Assembly: GCF_003634965.1 (NCBI RefSeq)
Contig: NZ_RBXP01000011.1
Span: forward strand, 248,001 to 312,000
Source of the DNA: Azonexus fungiphilus
GTDB taxonomy: Bacteria; Pseudomonadota; Gammaproteobacteria; Burkholderiales; Rhodocyclaceae
Length of the DNA stretch: 64,000 nucleotides
Direction of reading: 5' to 3'
Part shown: one piece after another, positions 1 through 9,652 of the stretch
How positions within the stretch are numbered: position 1 is the stretch's first letter
How the letters are laid out: each line of letters opens with the position of its first letter
Program-made: the position numbers and the translations under genes
Notes under the pieces: generated by a model
Database searches by the model: none
Told to the model about the DNA's origin: nothing
The model's input: only the letters and a program-made list of their open reading frames with translations

Positions 1-481
1 TGCGTTCCAGCGGCGTCACCGTCGTCGTGATCTGGGCTGCGTACTTGCCGCGGGACAGGTACTGGCGCTTGAGTTCCTGCTCGGCCTTGTCGAGCAGCGA
101 GCGGTCGAAGATGCGCCCGGTGGCGATGCCGACTTCCTTGAGCGCCTTGACGATGGCTTCCTGCTCGAACTCCTTCATGCCGACGAAATTCAGCGAGGAA
201 ATCGCCGGCCGCTCCTGGAGGACGACGACCATGACGTTGCCTTCGACGTCGATGCGGACATCCTTGAAGAAGCCGGTGGCGAAGAGCGCCTTGATCGCCT
301 GAGCCGCCTTGTCGTCGTTGAGCGTATCGCCGACCTTGACCGGCAGATAGCTGAAGACGGTTCCCGCTTCGGTGCGCTGAATGCCCTCGACGCGAATGTC
401 CTTGACCGTGAATGGCTGGAAGGCCATTGCAGGCAAGGAAAAGAGACCGGCAATCAGGGCTGGCAACAGGGATTTTTTCAT
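1..481 (-). CDS. bamA: BamA, outer-membrane assembly factor (N-terminal part, cut by window edge)
   Basis: The reading frame opens with an ATG at 481 and runs off the left edge, so only about 160 residues are visible. Residues 1-20 form a Sec signal peptide (MKKSLLPALIAGLFSLPAMA). The following FQPFTVKDIRVEGIQR is the typical opening of POTRA domain 1, and a second POTRA begins near SLNFVGMKEF. BamA is the Omp85 barrel that inserts beta-barrel proteins into the outer membrane; its barrel half lies outside the window. It follows rseP by 2 bp, as in the conserved rseP-bamA order. The family call is firm; the rest of the gene cannot be judged. Confidence 0.95.
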   Translation of the reverse strand, partial: MKKSLLPALIAGLFSLPAMAFQPFTVKDIRVEGIQRTEAGTVFSYLPVKVGDTLNDDKAAQAIKALFATGFFKDVRIDVEGNVMVVVLQERPAISSLNFVGMKEFEQEAIVKALKEVGIATGRIFDRSLLDKAEQELKRQYLSRGKYAAQITTTVTPLER

Positions 482-483
482 CG

Positions 484-1848
484 TTAGCCGCCAAACAGGC
501 GATTCAAGTCGTTAAAAAATGCGAAAGCCATCAGGGTGAACAAAATGGCCAGACCCAACTGCTGCCCGATGGCCATTGCCCGCTCGGAGAGGGGCTTCCG
601 CCTGACGACTTCGATCATATGATACATCAAATGCCCACCGTCCAGCACCGGGATGGGCAGCAGGTTCAGGACGCCGAGGCTGATGCTGACAAGCGCCATG
701 AACTTGACGTAGTAATCGAAACCGAGCCTTGCCGACTGCCCCGCATAATCGGCGATCGTCACCGGCCCCGAGAGATTCTTCAGCGACACCTCGCCGGTCA
801 GCATCTTGCCCAGCATCAGCAGGCTGAACACCGACTTGTCCCAGGTCTCGCGCACCGCCTTGACGGCCGACTCGACGGGGCCGTAGCTGACGAAGGTACG
901 CAGCGGACGGCGGCTTTCGCCGGTCTCGGCGACGCCGATGCCGATCTTGCCGATGCGCTTGCCGGCCTCGGAAAACACCTCTGGAACGAGGTCGACCGTG
1001 AAATTCTCCGTCTGGCGCACCAGTTCAAGACGCAACTGACGACCGCCGGCATCGCGGATGGCCATGACCAGTTCATGCCAGCTGGCGATCGCCCGGCCGT
1101 CAATGGCGACGACCCGATCGCCGGGCTGGATGCCGGCATGCTGCGCCGGACCATCCATGACCCGGCCGATCACCGGCGGCAGGTCGGGCCGATAGAAACG
1201 CAGGCCGAGACGCTCGAGGGCATCGCCCTCCCAACCATCCTCGGCGGCCGCCGCCAGTGCCAGGCGGCGGATGGCGATCTCGCCGCGGGCATTGATCACT
1301 TCCAGGACCGCCTCGTCCTCGACGGTGGCTTTCTGCAGCACCTGCCAGCGCAGGTCGTTCCAGGTCTGCACCGGCTCACCGTCGATGCTGCGCACCTGCT
1401 CGCCGGCCTGGATGCTGGCCACGGCAGCCGGCGTTCCGGCCGGTGGCTGGCCGAGCAAGGGCAGCAGTTCATCGCTGCCGTACATGAAAATACCCCAGTA
1501 GAGCAGGATCGCCAGCAGGAAATTGGCGAGCGGTCCGGCGGCGACGATCAGGCTGCGCCGCCCGACCGTCTGCCGGTTGAAGGCACGCTGCGCCTCGGCC
1601 GGGGCGACGTCACCCTCGCGTTCGTCGAGCATCTTGACGTAGCCGCCGAGCGGGATGACGCTGACTGCCCATTCGGTGCCGTCGGCGCCGAAACGCCGCT
1701 GCCACAGGACGCGACCGAAGCCGACCGAGAACCGGAGGACCTTGACGCCACACCAGCGCGCCGCCAGATAGTGGCCGAGCTCATGAAAGACGACCAGAAC
1801 CCCGATGACCAGCGCGAAGGCGGCCAGATAGAACGGCAGTTCGCTCAC
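484..1848 (-). CDS. rseP: RseP, site-2 intramembrane metalloprotease
   Basis: This 454-residue inner-membrane zinc protease would cut the anti-sigma factor RseA during the envelope stress response. The zinc motif HELGH is at residues 22-26 in the first membrane segment. The second active-site motif [12 protein letters not shown] lies near residue 400. Two PDZ-like domains lie between them (IDGEPV near 155, [13 protein letters not shown] near 245). Length matches the family (about 450). Its start overlaps the dxr stop by 4 bp (ATGA), implying translational coupling, and bamA follows directly. The combination places outer-membrane assembly and its stress sensor in one transcript. Confidence 0.97.
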   Translation of the reverse strand: MSELPFYLAAFALVIGVLVVFHELGHYLAARWCGVKVLRFSVGFGRVLWQRRFGADGTEWAVSVIPLGGYVKMLDEREGDVAPAEAQRAFNRQTVGRRSLIVAAGPLANFLLAILLYWGIFMYGSDELLPLLGQPPAGTPAAVASIQAGEQVRSIDGEPVQTWNDLRWQVLQKATVEDEAVLEVINARGEIAIRRLALAAAAEDGWEGDALERLGLRFYRPDLPPVIGRVMDGPAQHAGIQPGDRVVAIDGRAIASWHELVMAIRDAGGRQLRLELVRQTENFTVDLVPEVFSEAGKRIGKIGIGVAETGESRRPLRTFVSYGPVESAVKAVRETWDKSVFSLLMLGKMLTGEVSLKNLSGPVTIADYAGQSARLGFDYYVKFMALVSISLGVLNLLPIPVLDGGHLMYHMIEVVRRKPLSERAMAIGQQLGLAILFTLMAFAFFNDLNRLFGG

Positions 1849-3035
1849 GCGAAACGCGCCCCGGCAACCATTGCCGCGGCCATCCGGCGCGCCTCGGCGT
1901 CGGCGCCGAGAACATCGGCCAGACTGCCTTCCGGACCGGCCGGCAAGGCCGCGAGCACGGCCTCGTTGAGCCGGGCAATACCAAGAAACGGCAAGCGCCC
2001 CTCAAGGAAGGCCGCGACCGCGACCTCGTTGGCCGCGTTGAGAATGGCCGGCGCGGTACCGCCCGCGGCCAGCGCATCGTAGGCCAGTTGCAGGCAACGG
2101 AAGCGCTCGCAGTCGGGGGCGAAGAAATCGAGACGGCCAATGCGGAACAGGTCGAGCGCCTCGACGCCGGCGGCGATCCGCTCGGGCCAGGCCATCGCGT
2201 AGGCGATCGGGGTGCGCATGTCGGGATTGCCGAGCTGCGCCAGCACCGAACCGTCGGCATACTGGACCGCCGAATGGATCACGCTCTGCGGATGCACGAC
2301 GACCTGGATCATCGCCGGCGCGGCATCGAACAGCCAGCGGGCCTCGATGACCTCGAGCCCCTTGTTCATCATCGTCGCCGAATCGACCGAGATCTTGCGC
2401 CCCATCACCCAGTTCGGATGCGCGCAAGCCTGCTCCGGCGTGACTTGTTGCAGGTCGGTCAGCGGCGTGTCGCGGAACGGGCCGCCGGAGGCGGTGAGCA
2501 GGATCCGCTCGACGCCGCAGGCGCTCAGGCCGCGCGAAAAATCCGCCGGCAGCGCCTGGAAAATCGCGTTGTGCTCGCTGTCGACCGGCAACAGCGTCGC
2601 GCCATGGGCGCGCACTGCGTGCATGAACAGCTCGCCGGCCATGACCAGGACTTCCTTGTTCGCCAGCAGCACCCGCTTGCCGGCGCGTGCCGCGGCCAGC
2701 GTCGGCTCCAGGCCGGCGGCACCGACGATCGCCGCCATCACGGTATCGACTTCGGGCAGCGAAGCCAGTTCGACCAGCGCCGCCATGCCATGGCGCACCT
2801 CGGTGGTCAGCCCGGCTTGCCGGCAGCGGGCCGCCAGGTCGTCGGCGAGCGCGGCATCGCGCAACACCGCGAAACGCGGCTGGAATTCCAGGCACTGCGC
2901 GAACAGCTTGTCGACCTGGCTGTGCGCGCACAGCGCAAAAGCCTTGTAACGATCAGGATGACGGCGGATGACGTCGAGCGTGCTGACGCCGATCGAACCG
3001 GTGGCACCGAGGACGGTGATGTTCTGCGGGGTCAT
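1845..3035 (-). CDS. dxr: 1-deoxy-D-xylulose 5-phosphate reductoisomerase
   Basis: A 396-residue cytoplasmic enzyme converting DXP to 2-C-methylerythritol 4-phosphate with NADPH, the committed step of the MEP isoprenoid pathway. The NADPH-binding LGATGSIG is at residues 9-16. The metal and substrate motifs DSEHNAIFQ and [15 protein letters not shown] are present. Length is normal for the family. It overlaps cdsA upstream and rseP downstream by 4 bp each, so these genes are probably translated in a coupled way. Isoprenoids made here feed the undecaprenyl synthase encoded two genes upstream. Confidence 0.97.
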   Translation of the reverse strand: MTPQNITVLGATGSIGVSTLDVIRRHPDRYKAFALCAHSQVDKLFAQCLEFQPRFAVLRDAALADDLAARCRQAGLTTEVRHGMAALVELASLPEVDTVMAAIVGAAGLEPTLAAARAGKRVLLANKEVLVMAGELFMHAVRAHGATLLPVDSEHNAIFQALPADFSRGLSACGVERILLTASGGPFRDTPLTDLQQVTPEQACAHPNWVMGRKISVDSATMMNKGLEVIEARWLFDAAPAMIQVVVHPQSVIHSAVQYADGSVLAQLGNPDMRTPIAYAMAWPERIAAGVEALDLFRIGRLDFFAPDCERFRCLQLAYDALAAGGTAPAILNAANEVAVAAFLEGRLPFLGIARLNEAVLAALPAGPEGSLADVLGADAEARRMAAAMVAGARFA

Positions 3036-3862
3036 GCGTTACCGACCAGGAGCAGCCAGGCCAGGGCGACCAGCGGCAGGGTCGAGGTCAGGCTGTCGAT
3101 GCGATCGAGCACACCACCGTGCCCGGGCAGGACGTTGCTGCTGTCCTTGATGCCGGCCTTGCGCTTGAGCAGCGACTCGAACAGGTCGCCGATGATGCTG
3201 ACCGCGGTCGCCAGCAGCAACGCCAGCACCCAGAGCGGCAAGGCAACCTTTCCGGCAAGATGAAGATGGCCGAGGACCAGCCCATAGACGAGGACACCGA
3301 GCGTGGCACCAGCCGCGCCTTCCCAGGTCTTGCCCGGGCTGATCGTCGGCGCCAGCTTGTGGCGCCCGAAACGGCGACCGGCGAAATAGGCGGCGATGTC
3401 GGCCATCCAGACCAGGGCGAAAACGGCGAGCAGCAGCGGCGCTCCAAACGCCCGCAACTGGACCATCGCCAGCCAGGTCGGCAGCAGCACGACGGCGCCG
3501 ACGAGCAGCCCCGGCAGGCCACGCACGGCCCATTTGCCGCGCAGCCAGAACGGCACGAGCAGCAACCAGAACACGGTCGACAGCCCGTAGCAGGCAAAAA
3601 CCCAGGCTTGCGCCGGCGCGAAACCGTCAGCGCCGATCGCCGCCGGATCGAGCAAGGCCAGCGCCGCGCAGAGCAGCGCCGTCGCCACGCCGAGCGCGAT
3701 CCGGGCCGGACCGCGCCAGCCGAGCAGCGCGCCCCACTCCCAGGCACCGACGCCAATGAAGCCGGCGATCAGCAGCGCCCACACCGACTGCGGCAGCCAG
3801 AACAGGCTGGGCAGCAGGATCGCCACCAGCACCAGCGCGGTGATCACGCGCGTCCTAAGCAT
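3032..3862 (-). CDS. cdsA: Phosphatidate cytidylyltransferase
   Basis: A 276-residue multi-pass inner-membrane enzyme making CDP-diacylglycerol from phosphatidate and CTP, the branch point of phospholipid synthesis. Several hydrophobic segments fill the N-terminal two thirds. The C-terminal family signature around [17 protein letters not shown] carries the conserved Asp/Arg/Asp residues. The gene overlaps the end of uppS by 8 bp and the start of dxr by 4 bp. Its position between uppS and dxr is the usual one. Confidence 0.95.
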   Translation of the reverse strand: MLRTRVITALVLVAILLPSLFWLPQSVWALLIAGFIGVGAWEWGALLGWRGPARIALGVATALLCAALALLDPAAIGADGFAPAQAWVFACYGLSTVFWLLLVPFWLRGKWAVRGLPGLLVGAVVLLPTWLAMVQLRAFGAPLLLAVFALVWMADIAAYFAGRRFGRHKLAPTISPGKTWEGAAGATLGVLVYGLVLGHLHLAGKVALPLWVLALLLATAVSIIGDLFESLLKRKAGIKDSSNVLPGHGGVLDRIDSLTSTLPLVALAWLLLVGNA

Positions 3863-4616
3863 CGGGCGGCTCCGTTAACTGCTCGCTGGTGCGTCCGAAG
3901 CGGCGTTCACGCTGCTGGTACGAGGCGATCGCCTTGTCGAACTCGGCGGCGTTGAAATCCGGCCACAGGGTCGGGGTGAAGAAGAATTCCGTGTAGGCCA
4001 GCTGCCAGAGCAGGAAATTGCTGATCCGCTCCTCGCCGCCGGTGCGGATGAACAGGTCGGGCTCGGGCGCGAAATGCATCGCCAGATGGGGCTCGAGATC
4101 GGCCTCGGTCCAGGCGCCGAGCTTCTCCGGCGCACTCGTGGCCAGGCGGTTGACCGCCTGCATGATGTCCCAGCGCCCGCCGTAGTTGGCGGCGATGCTC
4201 AGTTCGAGCGCGCTGTTGCCGGCGGTGCGTGCCTCGGCCTCGCGGATCAGCGCCTGCAGTCGCGGCTCGAAGCGCGACAGGTCGCCGACCACGCGCAAAC
4301 GAACGCCGTTGCGATCGAGCTTCTCGACTTCCTGCTCGAGTGCCTTGACGAACAACTGCATCAGCAGCGTCACCTCGTCTTGCGGTCGACGCCAGTTTTC
4401 CGACGAAAATGCGAACAGCGTCAGGTAGCGGATGCCGCGCTCGAGGCAGGAGCGCACCATCTCGCGGACCAGTTCGACACCCTTGACGTGCCCGGCGACG
4501 CGGGGCAAAAAGCGTTTTTTCGCCCAGCGCCCGTTGCCGTCCATGATCACCGCAACATGCTGCGGAACGCTTGCCACCGGCGGGAGATCCCGCGTCGAAC
4601 TGGAGAACAGGGCCAT
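3855..4616 (-). CDS. uppS: Undecaprenyl diphosphate synthase (cis-prenyltransferase)
   Basis: A 253-residue enzyme extending farnesyl diphosphate with isopentenyl units to the C55 lipid carrier for peptidoglycan and polysaccharide export. The catalytic signature [11 protein letters not shown] is at residues 25-35 with the essential Asp26. The late motif [17 protein letters not shown] is also present. Length is typical. It follows frr by 12 bp, and its 3' end overlaps cdsA. Confidence 0.97.
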   Translation of the reverse strand: MALFSSSTRDLPPVASVPQHVAVIMDGNGRWAKKRFLPRVAGHVKGVELVREMVRSCLERGIRYLTLFAFSSENWRRPQDEVTLLMQLFVKALEQEVEKLDRNGVRLRVVGDLSRFEPRLQALIREAEARTAGNSALELSIAANYGGRWDIMQAVNRLATSAPEKLGAWTEADLEPHLAMHFAPEPDLFIRTGGEERISNFLLWQLAYTEFFFTPTLWPDFNAAEFDKAIASYQQRERRFGRTSEQLTEPPDA

Positions 4617-4628
4617 GCAGCCGTTACG

Positions 4629-5186
4629 TCAGATCTGCATCAGCTCGGCCTCTTTGGCGGCGAGCATCTTGTCGACTTCGGCGATGTATTTATCGGTGAG
4701 CTTCTGCACGTCGTCCTGGGCGCGACGTTCGTCGTCCTCGGGAATGTCGCCCTTCTTCAGCGCATCCTTGAGGTGGGTATTGGCGTCGCGACGCAGGTTG
4801 CGGATCGCGACCTTGGCGCCCTCGCCCTCGTTCTTGACGACCTTGATCATTTCCTTGCGCCGCTCTTCGGTCAGCGCCGGCATCGGCACGCGGATCAGGT
4901 CGCCCTGCGAGGCCGGGTTGAGGCCGAGGTCGGAGTCGCGAATCGCCTTCTCGACCTTCTGCACCATGTTCTTTTCCCAGGGCTGGACGCCGAGGGTACG
5001 GGCATCGACCAGGGTGATGTTGGCGACCTGGTTAACCGGCACCGGCGAGCCGTAGTAATCGACCATCACATGGTCGAGCAAGCCGGTGTGGGCACGGCCG
5101 GTACGGATCTTGAGCAGGTCGTTCTTGAGTGCCTCAAGCGACTTCTGCATCTTCGCTTCGGCGGTTTTCTTGAGTTCGGCGATCAT
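4629..5186 (-). CDS. frr: Ribosome recycling factor
   Basis: A 185-residue factor that, with EF-G, splits post-termination ribosomes. The conserved stretches [16 protein letters not shown] and [14 protein letters not shown] are present, and the length equals that of E. coli RRF. It lies 9 bp downstream of pyrH in the standard rpsB-tsf-pyrH-frr order, so it is probably co-transcribed from the rpsB promoter. Confidence 0.98.
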   Translation of the reverse strand: MIAELKKTAEAKMQKSLEALKNDLLKIRTGRAHTGLLDHVMVDYYGSPVPVNQVANITLVDARTLGVQPWEKNMVQKVEKAIRDSDLGLNPASQGDLIRVPMPALTEERRKEMIKVVKNEGEGAKVAIRNLRRDANTHLKDALKKGDIPEDDERRAQDDVQKLTDKYIAEVDKMLAAKEAELMQI

Positions 5187-5195
5187 CTGTCTCTC

Positions 5196-5912
5196 TCAGC
5201 AATAAACCAGCGTGCCTTCATCTTCGCCGCAGACCACGCGCTTGAGCGCGCCGGCCTTGAAGATCGAGAACACGTTGATCGGCAGTTTCTGGTCACGGCA
5301 CAGAGCGAACGCGGTCGCATCCATCACCGCAAGATTTTGCGAGATCGCATCGTTGAAGCTGATCTTGTCGTAGCGGGTTGCCGCCGGATCCTTTTTCGGG
5401 TCGGCGGTATAGATGCCATCGACCTTGGTCGCCTTGAGGACGATCTCGGCACCGATTTCCGAACCACGCAGGGCGGCGGCGGTATCGGTCGTGAAGAAGG
5501 GGTTGCCGGTACCGGCACCGAAAATCACCACCTTGCCTTCTTCGAGGTAGCGGATGGCCTTGCCGCGGATATAGGGCTCGACCACCTGCTCGATATTCAG
5601 GGCCGATTGCACACGGGCATTCAGGCCGCATTGACGCATTGCGTCGGACAGCGCCATGGCGTTCATCACCGTGGCCAGCATGCCCATGTAATCCGCAGTG
5701 GCGCGATCCATCCCGGTGGCCGTACCGGCCATGCCGCGGAAGATGTTGCCACCGCCGATCACGACACCGATTTCCACGCCCAGGTCAGCGACCGCCTTGA
5801 TCTCGCCGCAGATTTCGCCGATCACCTTCGGATTGATACCGTAGGCGTCGGTGCCCATCAGGGCCTCACCGGAGAGTTTGAGGAGAATGCGCTTGTACTT
5901 GGGTGTGGTCAT
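5196..5912 (-). CDS. pyrH: UMP kinase
   Basis: A 238-residue bacterial-type UMP kinase of the amino-acid-kinase fold, converting UMP to UDP for pyrimidine nucleotide and cell-wall precursor supply. The N-terminal [11 protein letters not shown] is the phosphate-binding loop, and GGGNIFRG lies near residues 53-60. An AAAGGA ribosome-binding site precedes the ATG. It sits 20 bp downstream of tsf. Confidence 0.97.
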   Translation of the reverse strand: MTTPKYKRILLKLSGEALMGTDAYGINPKVIGEICGEIKAVADLGVEIGVVIGGGNIFRGMAGTATGMDRATADYMGMLATVMNAMALSDAMRQCGLNARVQSALNIEQVVEPYIRGKAIRYLEEGKVVIFGAGTGNPFFTTDTAAALRGSEIGAEIVLKATKVDGIYTADPKKDPAATRYDKISFNDAISQNLAVMDATAFALCRDQKLPINVFSIFKAGALKRVVCGEDEGTLVYC

Positions 5913-5932
5913 CGGCTTTCCTTTGCGGAAGA

Positions 5933-6832
5933 TTACTTCTTGGCAGCCGCGGCAGCGGCCTGGGCAGCAACTTCGGCAGCGAAGTCGTCAACCTTCTTCT
6001 CGATGCCTTCGCCAACCATGAACAGCGTGAAGCTGGCCACCGAAGCGCCCTTCTGCTTCAGCAGTTGCTCGATGGTCTGCTTGCCGTCCTCGGCCTTGAC
6101 GAAGACCTGGGCCAGCAGGGTGACGTCCTTCAGATACTTCTGGACGGTACCTTCGGCGATCTTCTCGAGCATGGCTTCCGGCTTGTTGTCGGCACGGGCC
6201 TTCTCGATGGCGACGCGACGCTCGGTTTCCAGCAGTTCGGCCGAAACGCCCGAGGCATCGAGTGCCTTCGGCTTGGAAGCGGCGATGTGCATCGCCAGAT
6301 CCTTGCCAAGCTGCTCGTCGCCGCCGACCAGGTCAACCAGGACGCCGACCTTGGCGCCGCCGTGGATGTACGAGACCAGCTTGCCCTTGGCTTCGCAACG
6401 AACGAAGCGGCGGATGCTCATGTTCTCGCCGATCTTGCCGACCAGTGCGGTGCGGGTCGACTCGACGGTGCCTTCGCCCATCGGCAGGGCCGACAGCGCG
6501 GCAACATCGGCCGGGTTGTTTGCAGCGACCAGCGCCGCCGAGCCGTTGGCCAGGGCGATGAAGTCGTCGTTCTTGGCCACGAAGTCGGTTTCCGAATTGA
6601 CTTCGATGATCGCGCCAACCTTACCGTCGGCGGAGATGCTGACCGCGACGATGCCTTCCGCGGCGATCCGGGCAGCAGCCTTGGAGGCCTTGTTGCCCAG
6701 CTTGACGCGAAGGATCTCTTCGGCCTTGGCCATGTCGCCGTCGGCTTCGGTCAGCGCCTTCTTGCATTCCATCATCGGCGCGTCGGTCTTGCCGCGCAGC
6801 TCTGCCACCATACCTGCGGTAATTGCCGCCAT
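5933..6832 (-). CDS. tsf: Elongation factor Ts
   Basis: A 299-residue guanine-nucleotide exchange factor for EF-Tu. The N-terminal UBA-like region and the signature [18 protein letters not shown] (residues 15-32) are present, followed by [10 protein letters not shown] in the core. The C-terminus is an alanine-rich run ending in KK. It is separated from rpsB by 61 bp containing a strong hairpin, which may set the S2 to EF-Ts ratio. Confidence 0.98.
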   Translation of the reverse strand: MAAITAGMVAELRGKTDAPMMECKKALTEADGDMAKAEEILRVKLGNKASKAAARIAAEGIVAVSISADGKVGAIIEVNSETDFVAKNDDFIALANGSAALVAANNPADVAALSALPMGEGTVESTRTALVGKIGENMSIRRFVRCEAKGKLVSYIHGGAKVGVLVDLVGGDEQLGKDLAMHIAASKPKALDASGVSAELLETERRVAIEKARADNKPEAMLEKIAEGTVQKYLKDVTLLAQVFVKAEDGKQTIEQLLKQKGASVASFTLFMVGEGIEKKVDDFAAEVAAQAAAAAAKK

Positions 6833-6859
6833 ACTTGTTTCTCCTGAGCTTATGAGACA

Positions 6860-6880
6860 GGCGGAGCCTGGGGCTCCGCC
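6860..6880 (-). terminator. Intercistronic hairpin between rpsB and tsf
   Basis: A perfect 9-bp stem with a 3-nt loop (GGCGGAGCC and GGCTCCGCC) lies between the rpsB stop and the tsf ribosome-binding site. It lacks a good uridine run, so it is more likely a partial terminator or a 3'-end stabiliser than a full stop. Intercistronic attenuator-like structures are known between these genes in other bacteria. Confidence 0.55.
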
Positions 6881-6893
6881 GTTACACCGTTAT

Positions 6894-7637
6894 TTATTCG
6901 GCCGCTTCTTCGACTTCGACGAACTCGTCGTCGCCGGCTGCGACGATTTCCTGGACGGCCAGGCTGCGGCCCTCGAGGATCGCGTCGGCAACGCCGCGGG
7001 CGTACAGCTGGATCGCGCGCGAAGAGTCGTCGTTACCCGGGATGACGTAGGAGACGCCTTCCGGGGAGTGGTTGGTATCGACCACGCCGATGACCGGGAT
7101 GCCGAGCTTTTCGGCTTCGGTGATGGCGATCTTGTGGTAGCCGACGTCGATGACGAAGATGGCGTCCGGCAGGCCGCCCATGTCCTTGATGCCGCCGATC
7201 GACTTCTGCAGCTTTTCCAGTTCGCGACGGAAGGTCAGCGCTTCCTTCTTGGACATCTTTTCCAGGTCACCGGCTTCGACGGCCAGTTCCATGTCCTTTA
7301 GGCGCTTGATCGAGGTCTTGACCGTCTTGAAGTTGGTCAGCATGCCGCCCAGCCAGCGCTGGTCAACGCACGGAGCGCCGGCGCGTGCCGCTTCTTCGGC
7401 GATGATCTCGCGGGCCTGACGCTTGGTACCGACGAACAGGATGGTGCCGCGATTGGCAGCCAGCTTCTTCACGAAAGCCATGGCTTCGTTGTACTTGGCC
7501 AGGGTCTTTTCGAGGTTGACGATGTGAATCTTGTTGCGGGCACCGAAGATGTACGGGGCCATCTTGGGGGACCAGAAACGGGTCTGGTGGCCGAAGTGGA
7601 CACCGGCTTCCAGCATTTCGCGCATGGTAACGGACAT
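6894..7637 (-). CDS. rpsB: 30S ribosomal protein S2
   Basis: A 247-residue S2 protein that binds late to the 30S head-platform junction. The opening [20 protein letters not shown] and the central [19 protein letters not shown] are diagnostic. The acidic tail is normal for proteobacterial S2. An AAGGAG ribosome-binding site lies 7 nt before the ATG and overlaps one strand of a candidate pseudoknot in the leader. This is the first gene of the long minus-strand cluster ending in bamA. Confidence 0.98.
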   Translation of the reverse strand: MSVTMREMLEAGVHFGHQTRFWSPKMAPYIFGARNKIHIVNLEKTLAKYNEAMAFVKKLAANRGTILFVGTKRQAREIIAEEAARAGAPCVDQRWLGGMLTNFKTVKTSIKRLKDMELAVEAGDLEKMSKKEALTFRRELEKLQKSIGGIKDMGGLPDAIFVIDVGYHKIAITEAEKLGIPVIGVVDTNHSPEGVSYVIPGNDDSSRAIQLYARGVADAILEGRSLAVQEIVAAGDDEFVEVEEAAE

Positions 7638-7644
7638 TGCAAAA

Positions 7645-7724
7645 CTCCTTTAAGGGTTGTACCGCCATCCGCCGCAAACGTCCGTCATTATTTGGTTTTG
7701 ACGAACACCCTTAATCGGCGGATG
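7645..7724 (-). promoter_or_regulatory. rpsB leader: candidate S2 autoregulatory pseudoknot
   Basis: In the transcript a 9-bp outer stem (7716-7724 with 7666-7674) encloses an 8-bp inner hairpin (7699-7706 with 7680-7687, one G-U pair, 11-nt loop). An 8-nt segment inside the outer stem (7707-7714) is perfectly complementary to 7650-7657. That second segment lies outside the stem and touches the AAGGAG site (7645-7650). The third pairing therefore forms a pseudoknot that would mask the start site. S2 is known to repress its own operon through the leader; that this structure does so here is inference. Confidence 0.6.
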
Positions 7725-7795
7725 TGTGGGATTGACGACCTGCACCACGCAGGCCGACGTTCTTTCCGGACCATTCGATCAGGAAAAACCCGACA

Positions 7796-7824
7796 ATTAT
7801 AGCAACCAAATCGCCGCACCAAAA
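7796..7824 (-). promoter_or_regulatory. Probable sigma-70 promoter for rpsB-tsf
   Basis: A perfect TATAAT (7796-7801) is preceded at a 17-bp spacing by TTTTGG (7819-7824), a weak -35. Transcription would begin near 7789, giving a leader of about 150 nt that contains the pseudoknot. It lies directly downstream of the rfbD stop. Confidence 0.55.
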
Positions 7825-7849
7825 CCCCTACCCGCAAGGGGAAGCGACA

Positions 7850-8743
7850 TCACGCCGGAAGCCGTTCCAGCATCCTGGCCAGATAGGGACGCCAGCACGG
7901 CATGCTCAGACCAAAATCCTGCCCGAGACGCGAGCAATCCAGACGCGAATTGGCCGGGCGCCGAGCCGGTGTCGGATAGTCGGCCGTGGTGATAGCCCGG
8001 ATGGCAGCCGGCGCAAGACGCAGCCCCCACCCCTGAGCAATGGCGACGGCGACGATCTCGCGGGCAAAGTCGCACCAGCTGAGCGGGTTCGCCGCAGCCA
8101 GGTGGTACAGCCGGTTTTCGCCGATTTCAAGGCGTCGACCGTGAGCGAGGCGCAACAATGCGGCAGCGGTGACATCGGCGATCAGCGCCGCCGGCGTCGG
8201 CGAGCCAACCTGGTCGGCAACGACGCCGAGGTCGTCGCGCTGCGCCGCCAGGCGCAGGATAGTCCGAACAAAGTTGCCACCATGCTCGCCGAACACCCAA
8301 CTGGTGCGAAAGATCAGCGAACGACCGGCGACCGCCTGGATCGCCGCCTCGCCGGCCAGCTTGCTGCGCCCATAAACGCCCTGCGGCGCCACCGGATCGG
8401 TCTCGACATAGGGCGTCGCCTTGCCGCCGTCGAAAACATAGTCGGTCGAATAGTGCACCAGCAAGGCGCCGCAAGCCGCCGCCGCAGCCGCCAACTCACC
8501 CGGCGCCCGGGCATTGATCGCCTCGGCCAGCGCCGGCTCGCTCTCGGCCTTGTCCACCGCCGTATACGCGGTGGCATTGACGATCACCGCCGGCCTCAGC
8601 GCACCGACCAGGGCGTGAATCGCCGCCGCGTCGGTCATGTCGCAATCGGCCCGCCCGCAGGCATGCACTCCCCCCAGAGGCGCCAGCGCGCGCTGCAACT
8701 GCCAGCCCACCTGCCCGTCCTTGCCCAGCAACAGAATCTTCAT
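7850..8743 (-). CDS. rfbD: dTDP-4-dehydrorhamnose reductase
   Basis: A 297-residue short-chain-dehydrogenase-type protein. The nucleotide-binding LLLGKDGQVGWQL is at the N-terminus; the YSTDYVFDGG and VYGRSKLAGE motifs contain the catalytic Thr/Tyr/Lys. It catalyses the last step of dTDP-L-rhamnose synthesis for surface polysaccharide. The ATG at 8743 is preferred over the GTG one codon upstream because a GGGAG site sits 7 nt before it. It is odd that no rfbA, rfbB or rfbC is nearby, so the rest of the pathway must be encoded elsewhere. Confidence 0.92.
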   Translation of the reverse strand: MKILLLGKDGQVGWQLQRALAPLGGVHACGRADCDMTDAAAIHALVGALRPAVIVNATAYTAVDKAESEPALAEAINARAPGELAAAAAACGALLVHYSTDYVFDGGKATPYVETDPVAPQGVYGRSKLAGEAAIQAVAGRSLIFRTSWVFGEHGGNFVRTILRLAAQRDDLGVVADQVGSPTPAALIADVTAAALLRLAHGRRLEIGENRLYHLAAANPLSWCDFAREIVAVAIAQGWGLRLAPAAIRAITTADYPTPARRPANSRLDCSRLGQDFGLSMPCWRPYLARMLERLPA

Positions 8744-8794
8744 CACGGCACTCCCGAAAACCCGTGCAGTATGCCATCACCCGCAGCTGCGGCT

Positions 8795-8822
8795 TTGCGA
8801 ATGAGAGGCCATCCTTTATCCT
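8795..8822 (+). promoter_or_regulatory. Possible promoter for map-glnD
   Basis: TTGCGA (8795-8800) and TATCCT (8817-8822) are spaced by 16 bp, about 30 bp before the map start. Both boxes deviate from consensus, so this is only a candidate. Confidence 0.3.
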
Positions 8823-8851
8823 TGCCCTTTGCCAACGCTTCAAGAACCGCC

Positions 8852-9652
8852 ATGAGCATCACGATCAAGACGCCCGATGAAATCGAGAAAATGCGCGTCG
8901 CCGGCCGCCTCGCCGCAGAAGTCCTCGACTACATCGAACCCTTCGTCAAACCGGGCGTCACCACCGAGGAACTCGACAAGCTCTGCCACGACTACATGGT
9001 CGACGTCCAGGGCTGCATTCCGGCACCGCTGAACTACGCGCCCTCCGGCTACGACCCCTACCCCAAGTCGATCTGCACCTCGATCAACCAGCAGGTCTGC
9101 CACGGCGTCCCCAGCGACCGCGCCCTGAAGAGCGGCGACATCGTCAATCTCGACATCACCACGATCAAGGATGGCTACCACGGCGACACCAGCCGGATGT
9201 TCATCGTCGGCGAAGGGTCGATCCAGGCCAGACGCCTCTGCGAAATCACCTTCGAGTGCATGTGGCTGGGCATCTCGGTGGTCCGCCCCGGCGCCCACCT
9301 CGGCGACATCGGCGCGATCATCCAGAAATACGCCGAGAAGAACGGCTATTCGGTGGTCCGCGAATTCTGCGGCCACGGCATCGGCAAGAAATTCCACGAG
9401 GACCCGCAGGTGGTCCATTACGGCAAGGCCGGCACCGGCGTCAAACTCGAACCCGGCATGATCTTCACGATCGAACCGATGATCAACGCCGGCAAGGCGG
9501 CGATCCGCGAGATGCCCGACGGCTGGACCATCGTCACCAAGGACCGCAGCCTGTCGGCGCAATGGGAGCACACCGTGCTGGTTACCGAAACCGGCTACGA
9601 GATCATGACGCTGTCGGCGGGCACCCGGCCGAAGCCCGACTGGATCGCCTGA
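8852..9652 (+). CDS. map: Methionine aminopeptidase, type I
   Basis: A 266-residue metalloprotease removing the initiator Met from nascent proteins. The start at 8852 is chosen because [20 protein letters not shown] is the usual N-terminus; the open frame upstream carries no family similarity. Metal ligands are visible in [17 protein letters not shown] (two Asp), [10 protein letters not shown] (His), IEPMI (Glu) and WEHTVLVTE (Glu). Its stop overlaps the glnD start (TGATG), suggesting coupled translation. In many proteobacteria map stands beside rpsB; here it lies on the opposite side of rfbD. Confidence 0.96.
   Translation: MSITIKTPDEIEKMRVAGRLAAEVLDYIEPFVKPGVTTEELDKLCHDYMVDVQGCIPAPLNYAPSGYDPYPKSICTSINQQVCHGVPSDRALKSGDIVNLDITTIKDGYHGDTSRMFIVGEGSIQARRLCEITFECMWLGISVVRPGAHLGDIGAIIQKYAEKNGYSVVREFCGHGIGKKFHEDPQVVHYGKAGTGVKLEPGMIFTIEPMINAGKAAIREMPDGWTIVTKDRSLSAQWEHTVLVTETGYEIMTLSAGTRPKPDWIA

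Noticed and set aside
4074-7301. Plus-strand frame of 1075 codons opposite uppS-frr-pyrH-tsf-rpsB
   Set aside because: It spans several certain genes on the other strand and has shadow-like composition.
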